DNA of 64,000 bases from Desulfoscipio gibsoniae DSM 7213 (GCF_000233715.2 NC_021184.1:620001-684000), one strand, 5' to 3'; numbered from the stretch's first letter, positions 1 through 9,479 are shown. Numbers and translations: made by a program. The notes: generated from the letters alone by a model not told the origin.

Positions 1-1659
1 AGATATAAAGAAATCATTGCTGTTTTTACAAAACATGGTTTTGGATTGCTTGTAAAGCGACTTAGGCTTCCTTATTCTTTAAGGTCCAAAAATAGAATTT
101 TAGACGTCGGAACTGCACCTGACACGGCCGGAGCCTCGGCAGGAAAAAGGCTGAAGATGGCCTTGGAAGAACTGGGGCCGACGTTTGTTAAACTGGGACA
201 AATTTTAAGCATACGACGGGATATTTTACCGGCTGATATTATTGAAGAGCTTAAAAAGCTGCAAGACTCGGTGCAGCCGTTTCCTTTTTCTGAGGTAAAG
301 ACGCTCATTGAAACGGAATTTAATGACACGCTGGGAAATATCTTTAAAGAATTTGATGAGGTACCTGTAGCCGCAGCATCCATATCCCAAGTCCATCGCG
401 CCAGACTGATTTCGGGAAAGCAGGTGGCCGTAAAGGTTCAGAGGCCGGAGATAGAAAGACTCATAGATCTGGACTTAAACATTTTGAAAGACATGGCGCA
501 TCTTCTCGACCATCACACAAAATACGGGGAGATTTATGATTTTAGCGGTATGGTGGCGGATTTTGAAAACACGCTTAAAAATGAACTGGATTTTACCAAA
601 GAAGGGGAAAACGCAGATACCTTCAGGCTTAATCTCAGCCAGGACGAAAACGTAACAGTCCCAAAAGTGAAGTGGATATATACGACAAAGCGGGTTCTCA
701 CCATGGAGTATTTTGAAGGCATCAAGATCAGCGATTCTGCCGCCTTGGATCTGGCGGGCATTAATCGGAGAAAGATCGCAGAGAGGCTTGCCGCATCCAT
801 ATGCAATCAAATACTCAGAGATGGTTTATTTCATGCGGACCCGCATCCGGGCAATATTCAGGTCATGCCGGACGGCACCATCATATTTCTTGATTTGGGG
901 ATGGTAGATTGCCTCAACGAATCCCGGAAAAGAGCGATTTCAAATTTTTTTATCGGGGTTGCCTTCAAAGACAGTCGAATGGTGGTCAACTCCATTTTTG
1001 CTATGGAGGCCGCAACTGCTCGAAGCAATGTGAAAAGCTTTGAAAAAGACGTTGATGCGCTGATCGAAAAGTACCTTACGATGCCTATGAACGAGATGAA
1101 AATTGATAAGCTGCTCCAGGAAATCTTTCATATTGCGTTTTTGAACCATGTAAAAACACCCTGTGAATTTGCTTTGCTTTCCAAAACATTGATAACTCTT
1201 CAAGGACTGTTGGAAAAATTAGCCCCGGATCTTAACGCCCTTGTTATTGCGGAACCTATCGCTAAAAAGCTGCGTTATCAGTTACTTTCATTCGAGAAAA
1301 TGGGAAGCGGAATAAAAAAGAGCTTATTAGATTACTGGAGTCTGTTGGGCGAATTCCCGACCGCAATGCAAAGCCTTCTGCATAAAGCGGCAGATGCAGA
1401 TTTTGCCGTTCAATTTGAGATGAAAGAGATGGATAAACTTCAAAGGCGGCTGGAACGAATCTTCAACAGGATATCCTTCAGCCTGATTTTGCTTGCTGTA
1501 AGCATTATCATCGCCGGAGTTCTGGTAAGCTCCGGCCTTAGTGCGGATACAAGCAACGAAATGTATTTTTTCAATATCACAGTCTTAAAAATAGGTTTAG
1601 CATCGGCGGCTATTATTATTTTGGGACTGGTGATTTCCATGATCAGGTCAAGAAACTGA
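1..1659 (+). CDS. UbiB/AarF (ABC1) family atypical kinase, 5' end outside window
   Basis: The frame is open from base 1, so the gene starts upstream; the first in-frame start inside the window (TTG 46) is too late, because the preceding residues (RYKEIIAVFTKHGFG) fit the family's usual N-terminus. The protein carries the ABC1/UbiB signatures: KLGQ in ELGPTFVKLGQ, the Ala-rich ASISQVH loop before the AVKVQRP lysine, HADPHPGN, and FLDLG in place of DFG. Two hydrophobic helices close the C-terminus, as in membrane-anchored UbiB proteins. The family is made of kinase-like ATPases that support isoprenoid lipid or quinone metabolism; a sulfate reducer would use menaquinone, but the substrate cannot be read from sequence. 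The HD-domain gene follows 29 bp later and is probably co-transcribed. Confidence 0.9.
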   Translation, partial: RYKEIIAVFTKHGFGLLVKRLRLPYSLRSKNRILDVGTAPDTAGASAGKRLKMALEELGPTFVKLGQILSIRRDILPADIIEELKKLQDSVQPFPFSEVKTLIETEFNDTLGNIFKEFDEVPVAAASISQVHRARLISGKQVAVKVQRPEIERLIDLDLNILKDMAHLLDHHTKYGEIYDFSGMVADFENTLKNELDFTKEGENADTFRLNLSQDENVTVPKVKWIYTTKRVLTMEYFEGIKISDSAALDLAGINRRKIAERLAASICNQILRDGLFHADPHPGNIQVMPDGTIIFLDLGMVDCLNESRKRAISNFFIGVAFKDSRMVVNSIFAMEAATARSNVKSFEKDVDALIEKYLTMPMNEMKIDKLLQEIFHIAFLNHVKTPCEFALLSKTLITLQGLLEKLAPDLNALVIAEPIAKKLRYQLLSFEKMGSGIKKSLLDYWSLLGEFPTAMQSLLHKAADADFAVQFEMKEMDKLQRRLERIFNRISFSLILLAVSIIIAGVLVSSGLSADTSNEMYFFNITVLKIGLASAAIIILGLVISMIRSRN

Positions 1660-1688
1660 AAAATAACCCGTAAAAGGAGCAATGCCAA

Positions 1689-2210
1689 ATGATCGGCTGG
1701 ATAATATCAAAATTAAGACTGGAACCGGATTCCTTCGCTGATGCTGAATACTTGGACTGTATAAGCGGGCTGATCAACCATGAAATGGTCCGGTCGATGG
1801 GAAATTATATCCAACACAGCGACATCGATTGTTTAGAGCATAGCCTTTATGTGTCGTACAGCAGCTATCTTGCTTGCGGGAGGATGGGGCTCGATTATCG
1901 TTCGGCGGCAAGAGGAGGGTTGCTGCACGATTTTTTTCTGTACGACTGGCATCTTGAAAAACCGTACAAGGGGCTGCATGGCCTGACGCATCCTCACGTC
2001 GCTTTGCAGAATGCGAATAAATATTTCCATTTAAACAAACTGGAACAGGATATCATCCGAAAACACATGTGGCCTTTGACAGTAACACCGCCCAAATATA
2101 AGGAAGCATACATTGTGACCGTGATAGATAAATATTGTGCATTTATGGAAACTTTCAATTTTGGAGAAAGAAAAAATGTACGTAGGTTGCAAAGCCTATT
2201 GTGCTGTTAA
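1689..2210 (+). CDS. HD-domain phosphohydrolase-like protein
   Basis: A 173-residue protein with an HD-superfamily metal site: an upstream His (CLEHSLYVS), the HD pair in GGLLHDFFLYDW, a following His in HGLTHPHVA and IIRKHMWPL, and a late Asp in VIDKYCAFME. The short single-domain form resembles uncharacterised HD proteins of clostridia and lacks any GYP or nucleotide-synthetase region. ATG 1689 is preceded by AAAAGGAGC (1673-1681). It sits directly behind the UbiB-like gene. The substrate is unknown; a phosphomonoester or nucleotide is expected for the family. Confidence 0.75.
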   Translation: MIGWIISKLRLEPDSFADAEYLDCISGLINHEMVRSMGNYIQHSDIDCLEHSLYVSYSSYLACGRMGLDYRSAARGGLLHDFFLYDWHLEKPYKGLHGLTHPHVALQNANKYFHLNKLEQDIIRKHMWPLTVTPPKYKEAYIVTVIDKYCAFMETFNFGERKNVRRLQSLLCC

Positions 2211-2326
2211 TGCACCTTTCATAGAAAGGATCAAAAAGCAAACCGAAAACGGCAATAGTGAATTACGTCAGACGGATACAGCATAAGATGAATTCTCGGA
2301 TTACTTTGGGAGGGGGCTCGGCTTAA

Positions 2327-2917
2327 ATGCCTGATTCGAATATAACGAAACTGGCTCTTGCCAATTCATTGAAAGGGCTAATGGCAAAGACCGCTTTTAA
2401 TAAGATTTGCGTCAGCGATATTGTGGGTAACTGCGGACTAACAAGGCAAGCATTTTATTATCATTTCAAAGATAAGTATGATCTTATGAATTGGATTTAT
2501 TATACGGAGACCGCCTGTTTTATGAATTCCTATAACAAAGTGGAGCATTGGATGGATGGCCTGACAGATTTGTGTAATTATATGCGGCAAAATAAGACGT
2601 TTTATATCAACGCTCTTAACACAACCGGGCAAAATTCTTTTCAGGAATATCTGCATGATTACATCCGCGATATTTCGATATCTGTAATAGAGAGCATCAA
2701 AAATACTGAATTTGAAGAAGAAAAATGGGGATTTATTGTCGAATTTATTTCCACTGCTTTTGTCGGTCTGATTGTGCGGTGGGCCGACAATGGCATGAAA
2801 GATGATCCGGCAGAGTATGTAATGAAAATGCGCAGCTTATTTGACGGAAGCATTCTTTGTGAACTGGAAAGCCAAAGCGAAGGGATCGCCACGGAAAATC
2901 CGACCAAACCGGAATGA
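2327..2917 (+). CDS. TetR/AcrR family regulator
   Basis: The 196-residue protein has a TetR helix-turn-helix at about residues 20-50 (FNKICVSDIVGNCGLTRQAFYYHFKDKYDL). The C-terminal ligand domain, with an aromatic NWIYYTE stretch, resembles the DhaS-like subgroup of regulators. ATG 2327 follows a strong GGGAGGGGG. It may control the neighbouring radical SAM pair, where a perfect palindrome lies between the divergent genes, but that link is inference. No dhaK-type genes are present in the window, so a dihydroxyacetone role is not supported. Confidence 0.85.
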   Translation: MPDSNITKLALANSLKGLMAKTAFNKICVSDIVGNCGLTRQAFYYHFKDKYDLMNWIYYTETACFMNSYNKVEHWMDGLTDLCNYMRQNKTFYINALNTTGQNSFQEYLHDYIRDISISVIESIKNTEFEEEKWGFIVEFISTAFVGLIVRWADNGMKDDPAEYVMKMRSLFDGSILCELESQSEGIATENPTKPE

Positions 2918-3217
2918 TTATTATGGCAGCCCATTATTTTTTATTTGTCAGTAATCAGATTTTAGCAATGTGAAAGCTGCGCTGCCTGTAAAGCATTCCA
3001 AACTGAAATTGGAGCAGGTAGCGTGAAAAACATTATTGATTACGCAATAGAAGAAAGTGATACAAGGCCAAGTAGATGAAATTAATAATAAAGTTTTTTT
3101 TCTTTTCTATGGTCATACTTTTATCGCCGTAAAACATGATCAGAAGCTTGTACAGGGCTGCATGCTCTGAAGTATTTCAAAAAGCGATTTTGTAAGCTCA
3201 TCTTTTGCTTTGATATA
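2918..3217. other. Intergenic gap with no gene recognised
   Basis: These 300 bp separate the TetR gene from the convergent minus-strand gene. I see no convincing reading frame, RNA gene or T-tailed hairpin. The stretch near 3090-3112 is a T-rich tract. Confidence 0.5.
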
Positions 3218-4183
3218 TCAGCAATAGACCATTTCCGCCAGGTTAATCGCCATGTAACCATCGCCAGAAAGGATTTTTTCACTGATAACCCGCATATCCC
3301 GGAACCATTCCAGCGTAATCAAAGGCTGGCCGTTTTCCCCCCTGACATTGCACGCAAAGGTATATACGGCGTCCCTGCACGTATCCGAAACGCCGTTTTC
3401 AGCGATATATACGCCGAACAGATTGCCGAGGCCGATCGCGGAGTGGATATATTCCAGAGTAGTCAATTGCTTCATAGTATCCTCGTTATAATTTACATGG
3501 AAACCATATAAGCAGTGGTTCTGTTTTAATAGCCGGAATGCGGTTTTATCACTTCCACAGCTAAAATCCGTACCCATTATCTGTACGGAAATCATCATAT
3601 TATGGATTTTGCCGAGAGACTTGGCGGTTTGCTCCGAAATTAAGCCGGGAGATACTTTCAATATGAACAGACATTCATCAAACCGTTTGGCGATTTCACA
3701 TATGGTTGGTATATCATTCTTTTCGTGCGGACAAGCGATATAGCTGTGAATGCCCAGTTCCCGTCCTTCCCCTATGAAACGCTCCATCTGATGAAAAAAA
3801 TCTGCATTGGATTCGTAGATATCAAAAATCAGAAGCCAGGGAATAGGAACCCCCAAATAATCCTGCTTTTTTTTTAGCTTGTTGGCCCCATATACCAGGC
3901 TGCTGTATCCCAGATTCAGACCGACTTTTTTTATCGTATCGTTGTTAACATCGGAAATCATTCTTTTAACCAGCGAATTATAAGGATTCTTTGGATTGGC
4001 AATGACATTTTTGGCGGCATTAAAAAACCATTTCTGATTTTCACATGTTGAAAAAAACAGGCCCAAATCAATCAGATTCCTTATGCTGCGGTTTGTGTTG
4101 CTTTTCATATCTTCCATAGCTTTGCTGACCGCTATATTGATTGTCCGCCTTATCAGCCTATGCTGCAACTCCAACACCGACAA
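3218..4183 (-). CDS. Degenerate radical SAM paralogue (probable pseudoenzyme)
   Basis: I did not recognise this 321-residue protein at first, but it aligns by eye with the divergently transcribed radical SAM/SPASM protein next door. VPIPWLLIFDI matches NIPWTILMDPT, EGRELGIHSYIAC matches QGKELGVYFFIYS, the DECLFILKVSPGLISEQTAK stretch matches DCQFLAFTNGTLIDEKFAD, and QPLITLEWFRDMRV matches KPLFTMDFWNDGEY. The loop that holds CxxxCxxC in the partner is missing: the sequence runs from FDIYES straight to NADFFHQ. It should therefore not bind the SAM cluster. The frame is long and intact, so it is probably a retained non-catalytic partner rather than a decaying gene. Function unknown. Confidence 0.7.
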   Translation of the reverse strand: MSVLELQHRLIRRTINIAVSKAMEDMKSNTNRSIRNLIDLGLFFSTCENQKWFFNAAKNVIANPKNPYNSLVKRMISDVNNDTIKKVGLNLGYSSLVYGANKLKKKQDYLGVPIPWLLIFDIYESNADFFHQMERFIGEGRELGIHSYIACPHEKNDIPTICEIAKRFDECLFILKVSPGLISEQTAKSLGKIHNMMISVQIMGTDFSCGSDKTAFRLLKQNHCLYGFHVNYNEDTMKQLTTLEYIHSAIGLGNLFGVYIAENGVSDTCRDAVYTFACNVRGENGQPLITLEWFRDMRVISEKILSGDGYMAINLAEMVYC

Positions 4184-4253
4184 CTCCCTTCCATAATCAA
4201 GTACATTATTTAATATACCCCAAAGCGGGGAGGTGCTCTATTGACAGACATCT

Positions 4254-4280
4254 GCATGTGTAAAGAATCTTTACACATGC
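4254..4280. promoter_or_regulatory. Perfect 27-bp palindrome between divergent genes, with T7 tail
   Basis: GCATGTGTAAAGA and its exact reverse complement flank a single central A, followed by seven T. It lies 79 bp before the radical SAM start and 71 bp beyond the pseudoenzyme start. Symmetry and position suggest an operator, perhaps for the nearby TetR protein. A terminator reading is possible because of the T run, but no gene upstream on the plus strand would need one. Confidence 0.6.
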
Positions 4281-4358
4281 TTTTTTTGTCTAATTACTCA
4301 AAATATGCTCTATGCTACACTTTCCCATAGATAAATTTGATTGGAGGAGTGTGGTATC

Positions 4359-5738
4359 ATGAACAAAATTATCGGTTCTACAGGGATGAAACTGGCATAT
4401 GCGTACTTAAATTCAAATCCTGAAAAAAATATTCCAAAACTCATGGATTGGGTAGACCGCCTTGCTATAAACAACGTAATGGAAGGTCAGCGTAAGGCGG
4501 TCCGCAAGATCATTGAAGATAAGGACAGCAACTGGTATAAGCTGATTCTCAGTATGTGGACGGATGTTGATCCCGGGATACGGAAGACGTTTTTCGATAA
4601 CTTCATATTGAAAACCTTCATCGGATGGCCCATACAGGAGAAGAACCGGGAAAAGTACGGCTGTAACATACCATGGACAATCCTGATGGACCCCACCTCG
4701 GCCTGCAACCTCAGATGCACAGGCTGCTGGGCGGCTGAATACGGGAACAAGATGTCCATGAGCTATGAGACACTGGATAACGTCATTCAGCAGGGTAAGG
4801 AACTGGGGGTGTATTTCTTCATCTATTCCGGCGGAGAGCCACTTGTCCGCAAAACGGATATCATTCGTCTTTGTGAAAAGCACGGTGATTGCCAGTTTCT
4901 TGCGTTCACGAACGGCACGCTGATTGATGAAAAGTTTGCCGACGAAATGCTGCGCGTCAGGAATTTCATACCCGCCATTAGCATTGAGGGTTTTGAAGAC
5001 GCGACGGATTTCCGCCGCGGCCGGGGCACTTATCATGCGGTTATCCGCGCTATGGAGGTCCTCAAACGAAAAAAACTCCTCTTCGGCGCATCTCTCTGCT
5101 ATACGCGGTATAACACCGAGGCGATCGGCAGCGAAGAATTTTTCGATTTCTTGATCGACAAAGGGGTGAAATTTGCGTGGTTTTTCACCTATATGCCGGT
5201 GGGGGCGGATGCGGCGACCGATCTGATGGTAACCGCCGAGCAGCGCGAGTTCATGTATCGCCAGATCCGTCATTTCCGCCAAACAAAGCCGCTGTTCACC
5301 ATGGATTTCTGGAACGATGGAGAATATGTGCAGGGTTGTATCGCTGGCGGACGCAGGTATCTGCATATCAACGCCAACGGAGATATCGAGCCATGTGCGT
5401 TCATCCATTATTCGGACTCCAATATCCATGAAAAAACGCTTCTTAAGGCGTTGCAGTCTCCGCTGTTCACACAGTACCACAGGAACCAGCCCTTTAACGA
5501 CAACCACTTACGACCCTGCCCTCTTCTGGACAATCCGGGCAGACTGACGGCGATGGTGGAGGCGTCCGGTGCGGCCTCGACGGATTTCGTCAAACCAGAG
5601 GACGTGCGCAGATTGAGCGATAAGTGTGTGGATACGGCTGAAAAATGGGCTGTGACTGCGGAAAGGCTATGGGGTGAATCACACAACTGCGCCGGTTGCG
5701 CGCAATGCGGTGATAAGGCTCAAAAGGCCGTCGGTTGA
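4359..5738 (+). CDS. Radical SAM/SPASM-domain protein
   Basis: Predicted radical SAM enzyme of 459 residues. The SAM-cluster motif is SACNLRCTGCW (Cys116, Cys120, Cys123), followed by the GGEPL motif (YSGGEPLVRK). The C-terminal half is Cys-rich in SPASM style: GCIAGGRR, GDIEPCAF, RPCPLL and a terminal HNCAGCAQCG, enough for auxiliary clusters. ATG 4359 has GGAGGAG 10 bp upstream; TTG 4341 and GTG 4351 would overlap or crowd that site. The family includes peptide-modifying and cofactor-maturing enzymes, but no precursor peptide is visible nearby and the substrate is unknown. Its cysteine-less paralogue is transcribed divergently. Confidence 0.85.
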   Translation: MNKIIGSTGMKLAYAYLNSNPEKNIPKLMDWVDRLAINNVMEGQRKAVRKIIEDKDSNWYKLILSMWTDVDPGIRKTFFDNFILKTFIGWPIQEKNREKYGCNIPWTILMDPTSACNLRCTGCWAAEYGNKMSMSYETLDNVIQQGKELGVYFFIYSGGEPLVRKTDIIRLCEKHGDCQFLAFTNGTLIDEKFADEMLRVRNFIPAISIEGFEDATDFRRGRGTYHAVIRAMEVLKRKKLLFGASLCYTRYNTEAIGSEEFFDFLIDKGVKFAWFFTYMPVGADAATDLMVTAEQREFMYRQIRHFRQTKPLFTMDFWNDGEYVQGCIAGGRRYLHINANGDIEPCAFIHYSDSNIHEKTLLKALQSPLFTQYHRNQPFNDNHLRPCPLLDNPGRLTAMVEASGAASTDFVKPEDVRRLSDKCVDTAEKWAVTAERLWGESHNCAGCAQCGDKAQKAVG

Positions 5739-5826
5739 AAGAGACCGGCGCTTTCCTCAAGTCTCGGGAACTTATTCTGGCGTGCGCTTGCCATAAAAAC
5801 GGCTGCTGTGGTGCAGGGGGCTTACT

Positions 5827-6702
5827 ATGATAAATGATTTTATTATTTTCACTGATGCCGCATCGGACCTTCCGACAGAGTTGATTGAAACCCATGGGAT
5901 TTCTGTTTTACCTATGTATTTTGAAATAGATGGTAGAAGCTACCGTCATTATCCTAACGGCAGAGAACTCGGATATTCCAGGTTTTATCAGATACTTCGC
6001 TCCGGCATCATGGCTAAAACATCGCTGGTTAACAGTTTGGAGTACCTGAACTATTTTGAACCTGTATTAAAACGCGGTCTGGATATCCTCTACATATCGC
6101 TTTCTTCAGGGTTGAGCGGCACTTATCAATCTTCGGCAATAGCCGCAAAAAAGTTGATGGAAAGGTATCCTGAACGAAAAATATACTGCGTTGACTCACG
6201 TTGCGCCAGCGTAGGACAGGGTATGCTTGTGTACAACGCCGCGCTAAAAAAGCATGAAGGTTTAGATATAGACGAACTGAAGGATTGGGTAGTTCAAAAT
6301 CGTGATCACCTGTGTCATTGGTTTACGGTGAATGACTTGAATTACTTAAAACGGGGCGGCAGGTTAAGTACTTCAGCAGCTATCGTCGGCACTATGCTTT
6401 CAGTGAAACCAATTCTTCATGTTGATAAAGATGGTCATCTCATCCTGAGAGGGAAAGTACGAGGACGCCGTAAGTCTCTAGTAGAGCTTGCCGACCATAT
6501 GGAAAAATTCTGTGTTAGCCCGGAGAAACAGACGATCTTCATCGGCCATGGAGACTGCATTGATGATGCAGGTATCCTTGCATCTATGGTTGAGCAAAGA
6601 TTTGCACTAAAGAATATAGCTGTCAGCTATATCGGACCAATTATTGGAGCGCATACCGGACCTGATGTGATGACTTTGTGCTTCTTTGGCAGTGAAAAAT
6701 AG
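5827..6702 (+). CDS. DegV family fatty-acid-binding protein
   Basis: The 291-residue protein has the DegV/EDD fold signatures: an N-terminal FTDAASDLP motif, AKTSLVNSLEYLNYFEP, SLSSGLSGTYQSS and the KRGGRLS stretch that contacts the bound acyl chain. DegV proteins bind fatty acids for the Firmicutes fatty-acid kinase FakA/FakB system, which phosphorylates exogenous fatty acids for phospholipid synthesis. Whether this one acts as FakB cannot be decided here. ATG 5827 follows AGGGGG with good spacing. The next gene starts 15 bp downstream, suggesting a short lipid- or membrane-related operon. Confidence 0.9.
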   Translation: MINDFIIFTDAASDLPTELIETHGISVLPMYFEIDGRSYRHYPNGRELGYSRFYQILRSGIMAKTSLVNSLEYLNYFEPVLKRGLDILYISLSSGLSGTYQSSAIAAKKLMERYPERKIYCVDSRCASVGQGMLVYNAALKKHEGLDIDELKDWVVQNRDHLCHWFTVNDLNYLKRGGRLSTSAAIVGTMLSVKPILHVDKDGHLILRGKVRGRRKSLVELADHMEKFCVSPEKQTIFIGHGDCIDDAGILASMVEQRFALKNIAVSYIGPIIGAHTGPDVMTLCFFGSEK

Positions 6703-6717
6703 CCTGAATAAAAGAGG

Positions 6718-7497
6718 ATGAATCAATTGCTTATTTTATCAAAATACTTTTTATGGTTTATTGCATACAGCTTTTTGGGATGGGTCTATGAATCCGCAAT
6801 TTGTTCAATAAGTGAACGAAGCCTTGTAAATCGTGGATTTTTAAATGGCCCTTTATGTCCGGTATATGGTTTTGGAGCTTTAGCTTCCATATTTATTTTG
6901 GATATGAGAACAGACAATCTTATTGTTCTGTTTTTTGCCGGCATGCTTATAACCTGTGCGGTTGAATATATCACCGCGGTTTTGCTTGAAAAGCTGTTTG
7001 ATGCGAAATGGTGGGATTATTCTAATTACCGCTTCAGTATCCAAGGACGTGTCTGTCTTATAGGAGCCGTAGTTTTTGGTGTTCTCGCGGTGCTGCTTAT
7101 CAAGTATATTCATCCGTTTGTGGGAGGTTTAATTGGCCAACTGCCTTCTTGGTGGCAGATTGTTTTATCAATCGTTATTTTTATTTTTCTCATGCTGGAT
7201 TTGTATATAACTGTGCGTCATCTTCTGGTTCTGAACAGCAGACTGAAAAAGATGCAGTTGGCAATAAACCAATTTTTGAAACAGTACGCTCAACAGGCCG
7301 GAGAACTTAAAGAGTCTATTATGAACGAATTTGAAGAAAGTGAATTTTATAACGAACGTATTAAAGCTTTAATTAGTCTAAGTCGGTTTCAGAGTATAAG
7401 AATTATTAGGGCGTTCCCAGGCTTGCGATCCATGAACTATGATGATGCATGGCAAAAGCTTAAAAGCATTTTGTTAGGCTCTGATAGCAGAAATTAG
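6718..7497 (+). CDS. CmpB-type putative ABC transporter membrane protein
   Basis: This 259-residue integral membrane protein begins with WFIAYSFLGWVYESAICS and contains NRGFLNGPLCPVYGFGA, the hallmark of the family annotated as putative ABC transporter permease CmpB. Five or so hydrophobic segments cover residues 5-165; the rest is a cytoplasmic helical tail. No ATPase gene lies beside it, so the transporter label is only a family name. ATG 6718 directly abuts AAAGAGG, which is too close; TTG 6727, nine bases beyond the AGAGG, may be the true start. Confidence 0.8.
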   Translation: MNQLLILSKYFLWFIAYSFLGWVYESAICSISERSLVNRGFLNGPLCPVYGFGALASIFILDMRTDNLIVLFFAGMLITCAVEYITAVLLEKLFDAKWWDYSNYRFSIQGRVCLIGAVVFGVLAVLLIKYIHPFVGGLIGQLPSWWQIVLSIVIFIFLMLDLYITVRHLLVLNSRLKKMQLAINQFLKQYAQQAGELKESIMNEFEESEFYNERIKALISLSRFQSIRIIRAFPGLRSMNYDDAWQKLKSILLGSDSRN

Positions 7498-7501
7498 AAA
7501 C

Positions 7502-8014
7502 TTGCGTTTAATGAAAGAGTATTATTACGTGTCGGGAATTCTCTTTGTTGCAGCTTCTATTACAGATGCCCTGGATGGATATTTAGCAAGAAAATACAAT
7601 CTCATTACGGATTTCGGCAAGATAATCGATCCCCTGGCTGATAAGCTTCTGATTACATCAGCTTTGATTTGTTTAGTGCAACTAGGCAGTATTGCGGGAT
7701 GGCTTGCCATAGTAATTCTGGCGCGAGAATTTGTAATTACCAGCTTAAGATCTGTTGCGGCTAGAGAAGGCATAATCATTGTTGCAGAAAGATCGGGAAA
7801 AATCAAAACAGTATTGCAAATGTTAGCCTTGTCGGTTATTTTGCTGCGCAATTGGCCTTTTTCAATTTTCACCGATTTACCTATCGGAGATTATTTACTT
7901 TGGCTTGCTGTAGGCATGACCTTGTATTCAGGAATTGAATATATTCTAAAAAATAAAACATTACTTCAGCAAAAAAGTTCAAGCATGAAAACCAGTGCCT
8001 TTTTTTTGTATTGA
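7502..8014 (+). pseudogene. Truncated PgsA-like CDP-alcohol phosphatidyltransferase
   Basis: The sequence contains the full CDP-alcohol phosphotransferase motif DGYLARKYNLITDFGKIIDP with the trailing DK, as in phosphatidylglycerophosphate synthase. Full-length PgsA has roughly 40 residues before the SGILFVAASITD stretch, including the first membrane helix and the NKLTLxRI start. Here only about 8 residues precede it, from TTG 7502 or ATG 7511, and an in-frame TAG at 7475-7477 prevents a longer reading. No good ribosome binding site is visible. It is either a 5'-deleted pseudogene or a translated fragment of doubtful activity; the cell should have another pgsA elsewhere. Confidence 0.7.
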
Positions 8015-8195
8015 AGAGTGGAATATGCATTGGATGCCTCGTCGAGGTGACCTTTATAATTCGAAAAAGGAGTTAAGGTGGGGGAGTTCTTGTGCGAAGA
8101 GTAACGAGAAATGGTTTGGATTAAGCTTCAAATGATATTGGAAATTAATGCCTGTAAATGGTAAAATGTCTATAAAATATTGGGAGTGATTTTTT

Positions 8196-8900
8196 ATGGA
8201 ATTTATATTACAAAAAACAGATATTTTTGACAAGGAAATTGGCGCAAAATTAGACATGATTATAAGAGCCAATCAGGATAGTTTTATTAAAGGATATGTA
8301 TATAAGTTGACTGTCAGCTTTCATGTAAATCTGTTGAACGATCCTAGGTTTGAAGAGTTTAATATTCCGGTTCCCAGTAAAACAAATAAAGGCACAAAAA
8401 AGGATAAAATCTATGATGTAATGAGTTATCAACTAAATAGTCTGGAACAGATTCTTGAGCATCACGGGATTGAAATATATACAGCGACTATCCAAGGAGA
8501 TAATTTGGAAACGGAAAGTATTTTTAAGATAGAGATTTGCGAAGATACTTCTGAACACAAATTCATGGGTAAAGGCAAAAATAAAAAGCGGATGAAGGTT
8601 AAGTCAATTGTACCGAGCCTACCTTACACTCAAGCGAATGTTTCAAAGATAGCGTTTGAACGACTATGTAAAATATATTTTGACATTATTAATATAATAA
8701 AAAACAAAAAAATCATGTCGGAAATATTGGAAATAGAAGAAACACAAGACGATAATATACTATATAAGGCCTTTGTTGAGCAATATGGAGAGTTGTGGCT
8801 CACAACTAGTGAAAGGGAGAAGGAACTTTTGAATCGTCTTAAAGAAAGAACTCTATTAGTTGTTAATAGGTTTCTGGAAAAAGAAGAAAAAGCGCAATAG
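8196..8900 (+). CDS. Hypothetical protein, 234 residues
   Basis: I do not recognise this protein. It starts at ATG 8196 behind GGGAGTG, is soluble, Lys/Glu-rich and has no signal peptide or membrane segment. A basic patch KFMGKGKNKKRMKVKS lies near residue 125 and the C-terminal third is probably helical. It is AT-richer than its neighbours and precedes a stretch of mobile-element debris, so it may be acquired DNA. Confidence 0.6.
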   Translation: MEFILQKTDIFDKEIGAKLDMIIRANQDSFIKGYVYKLTVSFHVNLLNDPRFEEFNIPVPSKTNKGTKKDKIYDVMSYQLNSLEQILEHHGIEIYTATIQGDNLETESIFKIEICEDTSEHKFMGKGKNKKRMKVKSIVPSLPYTQANVSKIAFERLCKIYFDIINIIKNKKIMSEILEIEETQDDNILYKAFVEQYGELWLTTSEREKELLNRLKERTLLVVNRFLEKEEKAQ

Positions 8901-9479
8901 AGAAAAAATGATGAACTTGGTTACGATTATCATGTTAATTAGTTTAAAATAAAAATGGAAGTCGTTCAGTTAGTTGTACAAGTTAGTTAATAAATGTTAG
9001 CAAATTACTCAATTTTTATAAGCTTTCGCTCGGTCTAGTTGTGTCTGCGCTAAACAGGCTAGCAGATTGCCCTCTCTATGTAAAGGGCTTCGCAAGCGGC
9101 TAAGCGGAAACTGTTCATTTTTAAACTGGGATTGACACCAGGGGCCACCTGGACCTCACTCAGGCTGCAATCCGATTGTTTTTGCAATGGTACTGATAAC
9201 ATTCTTGCAATGTTCGTTTCTTAATTTGCCTTTGATGAGCTATAATATCGGAGCTTTCCCAGTATGATAATCTGCCGGTAATCATGATCCTTCTTAACGG
9301 TGCTGAATAAGGATTATATTTGCGGGTTATCATTGGGTGTGGCGACGCACGGCAATGGGCGGTGAACGAATTACCGCCGAAGGCGGTAATTCCAAACTAC
9401 AAGAAAAGCAGGAATTTAGTGGTAAAAGTAGAAAAGCCATCCCTTGTGAAAGTAATCAAGGAGATGGCTTCTTAATCAT
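8901..9479. other. 580-bp gap before mobile-element remnants
   Basis: No intact gene was found. The notable structure is a perfect 11-bp inverted repeat, GAATTACCGCC / GGCGGTAATTC, at 9368-9392 with a GAA loop and no T run. The region probably belongs to the left side of the degraded transposon block that follows. Confidence 0.5.

Noticed and set aside
4413-5507. 364-codon open frame on the minus strand opposite the radical SAM gene
   Set aside because: It mirrors a gene with clear family motifs, has no recognisable domain, and its composition is that of an antisense shadow.
5590-5895. 101-codon minus-strand frame between the radical SAM and DegV genes
   Set aside because: It overlaps the ends of two well-supported plus-strand genes and has no recognised features.
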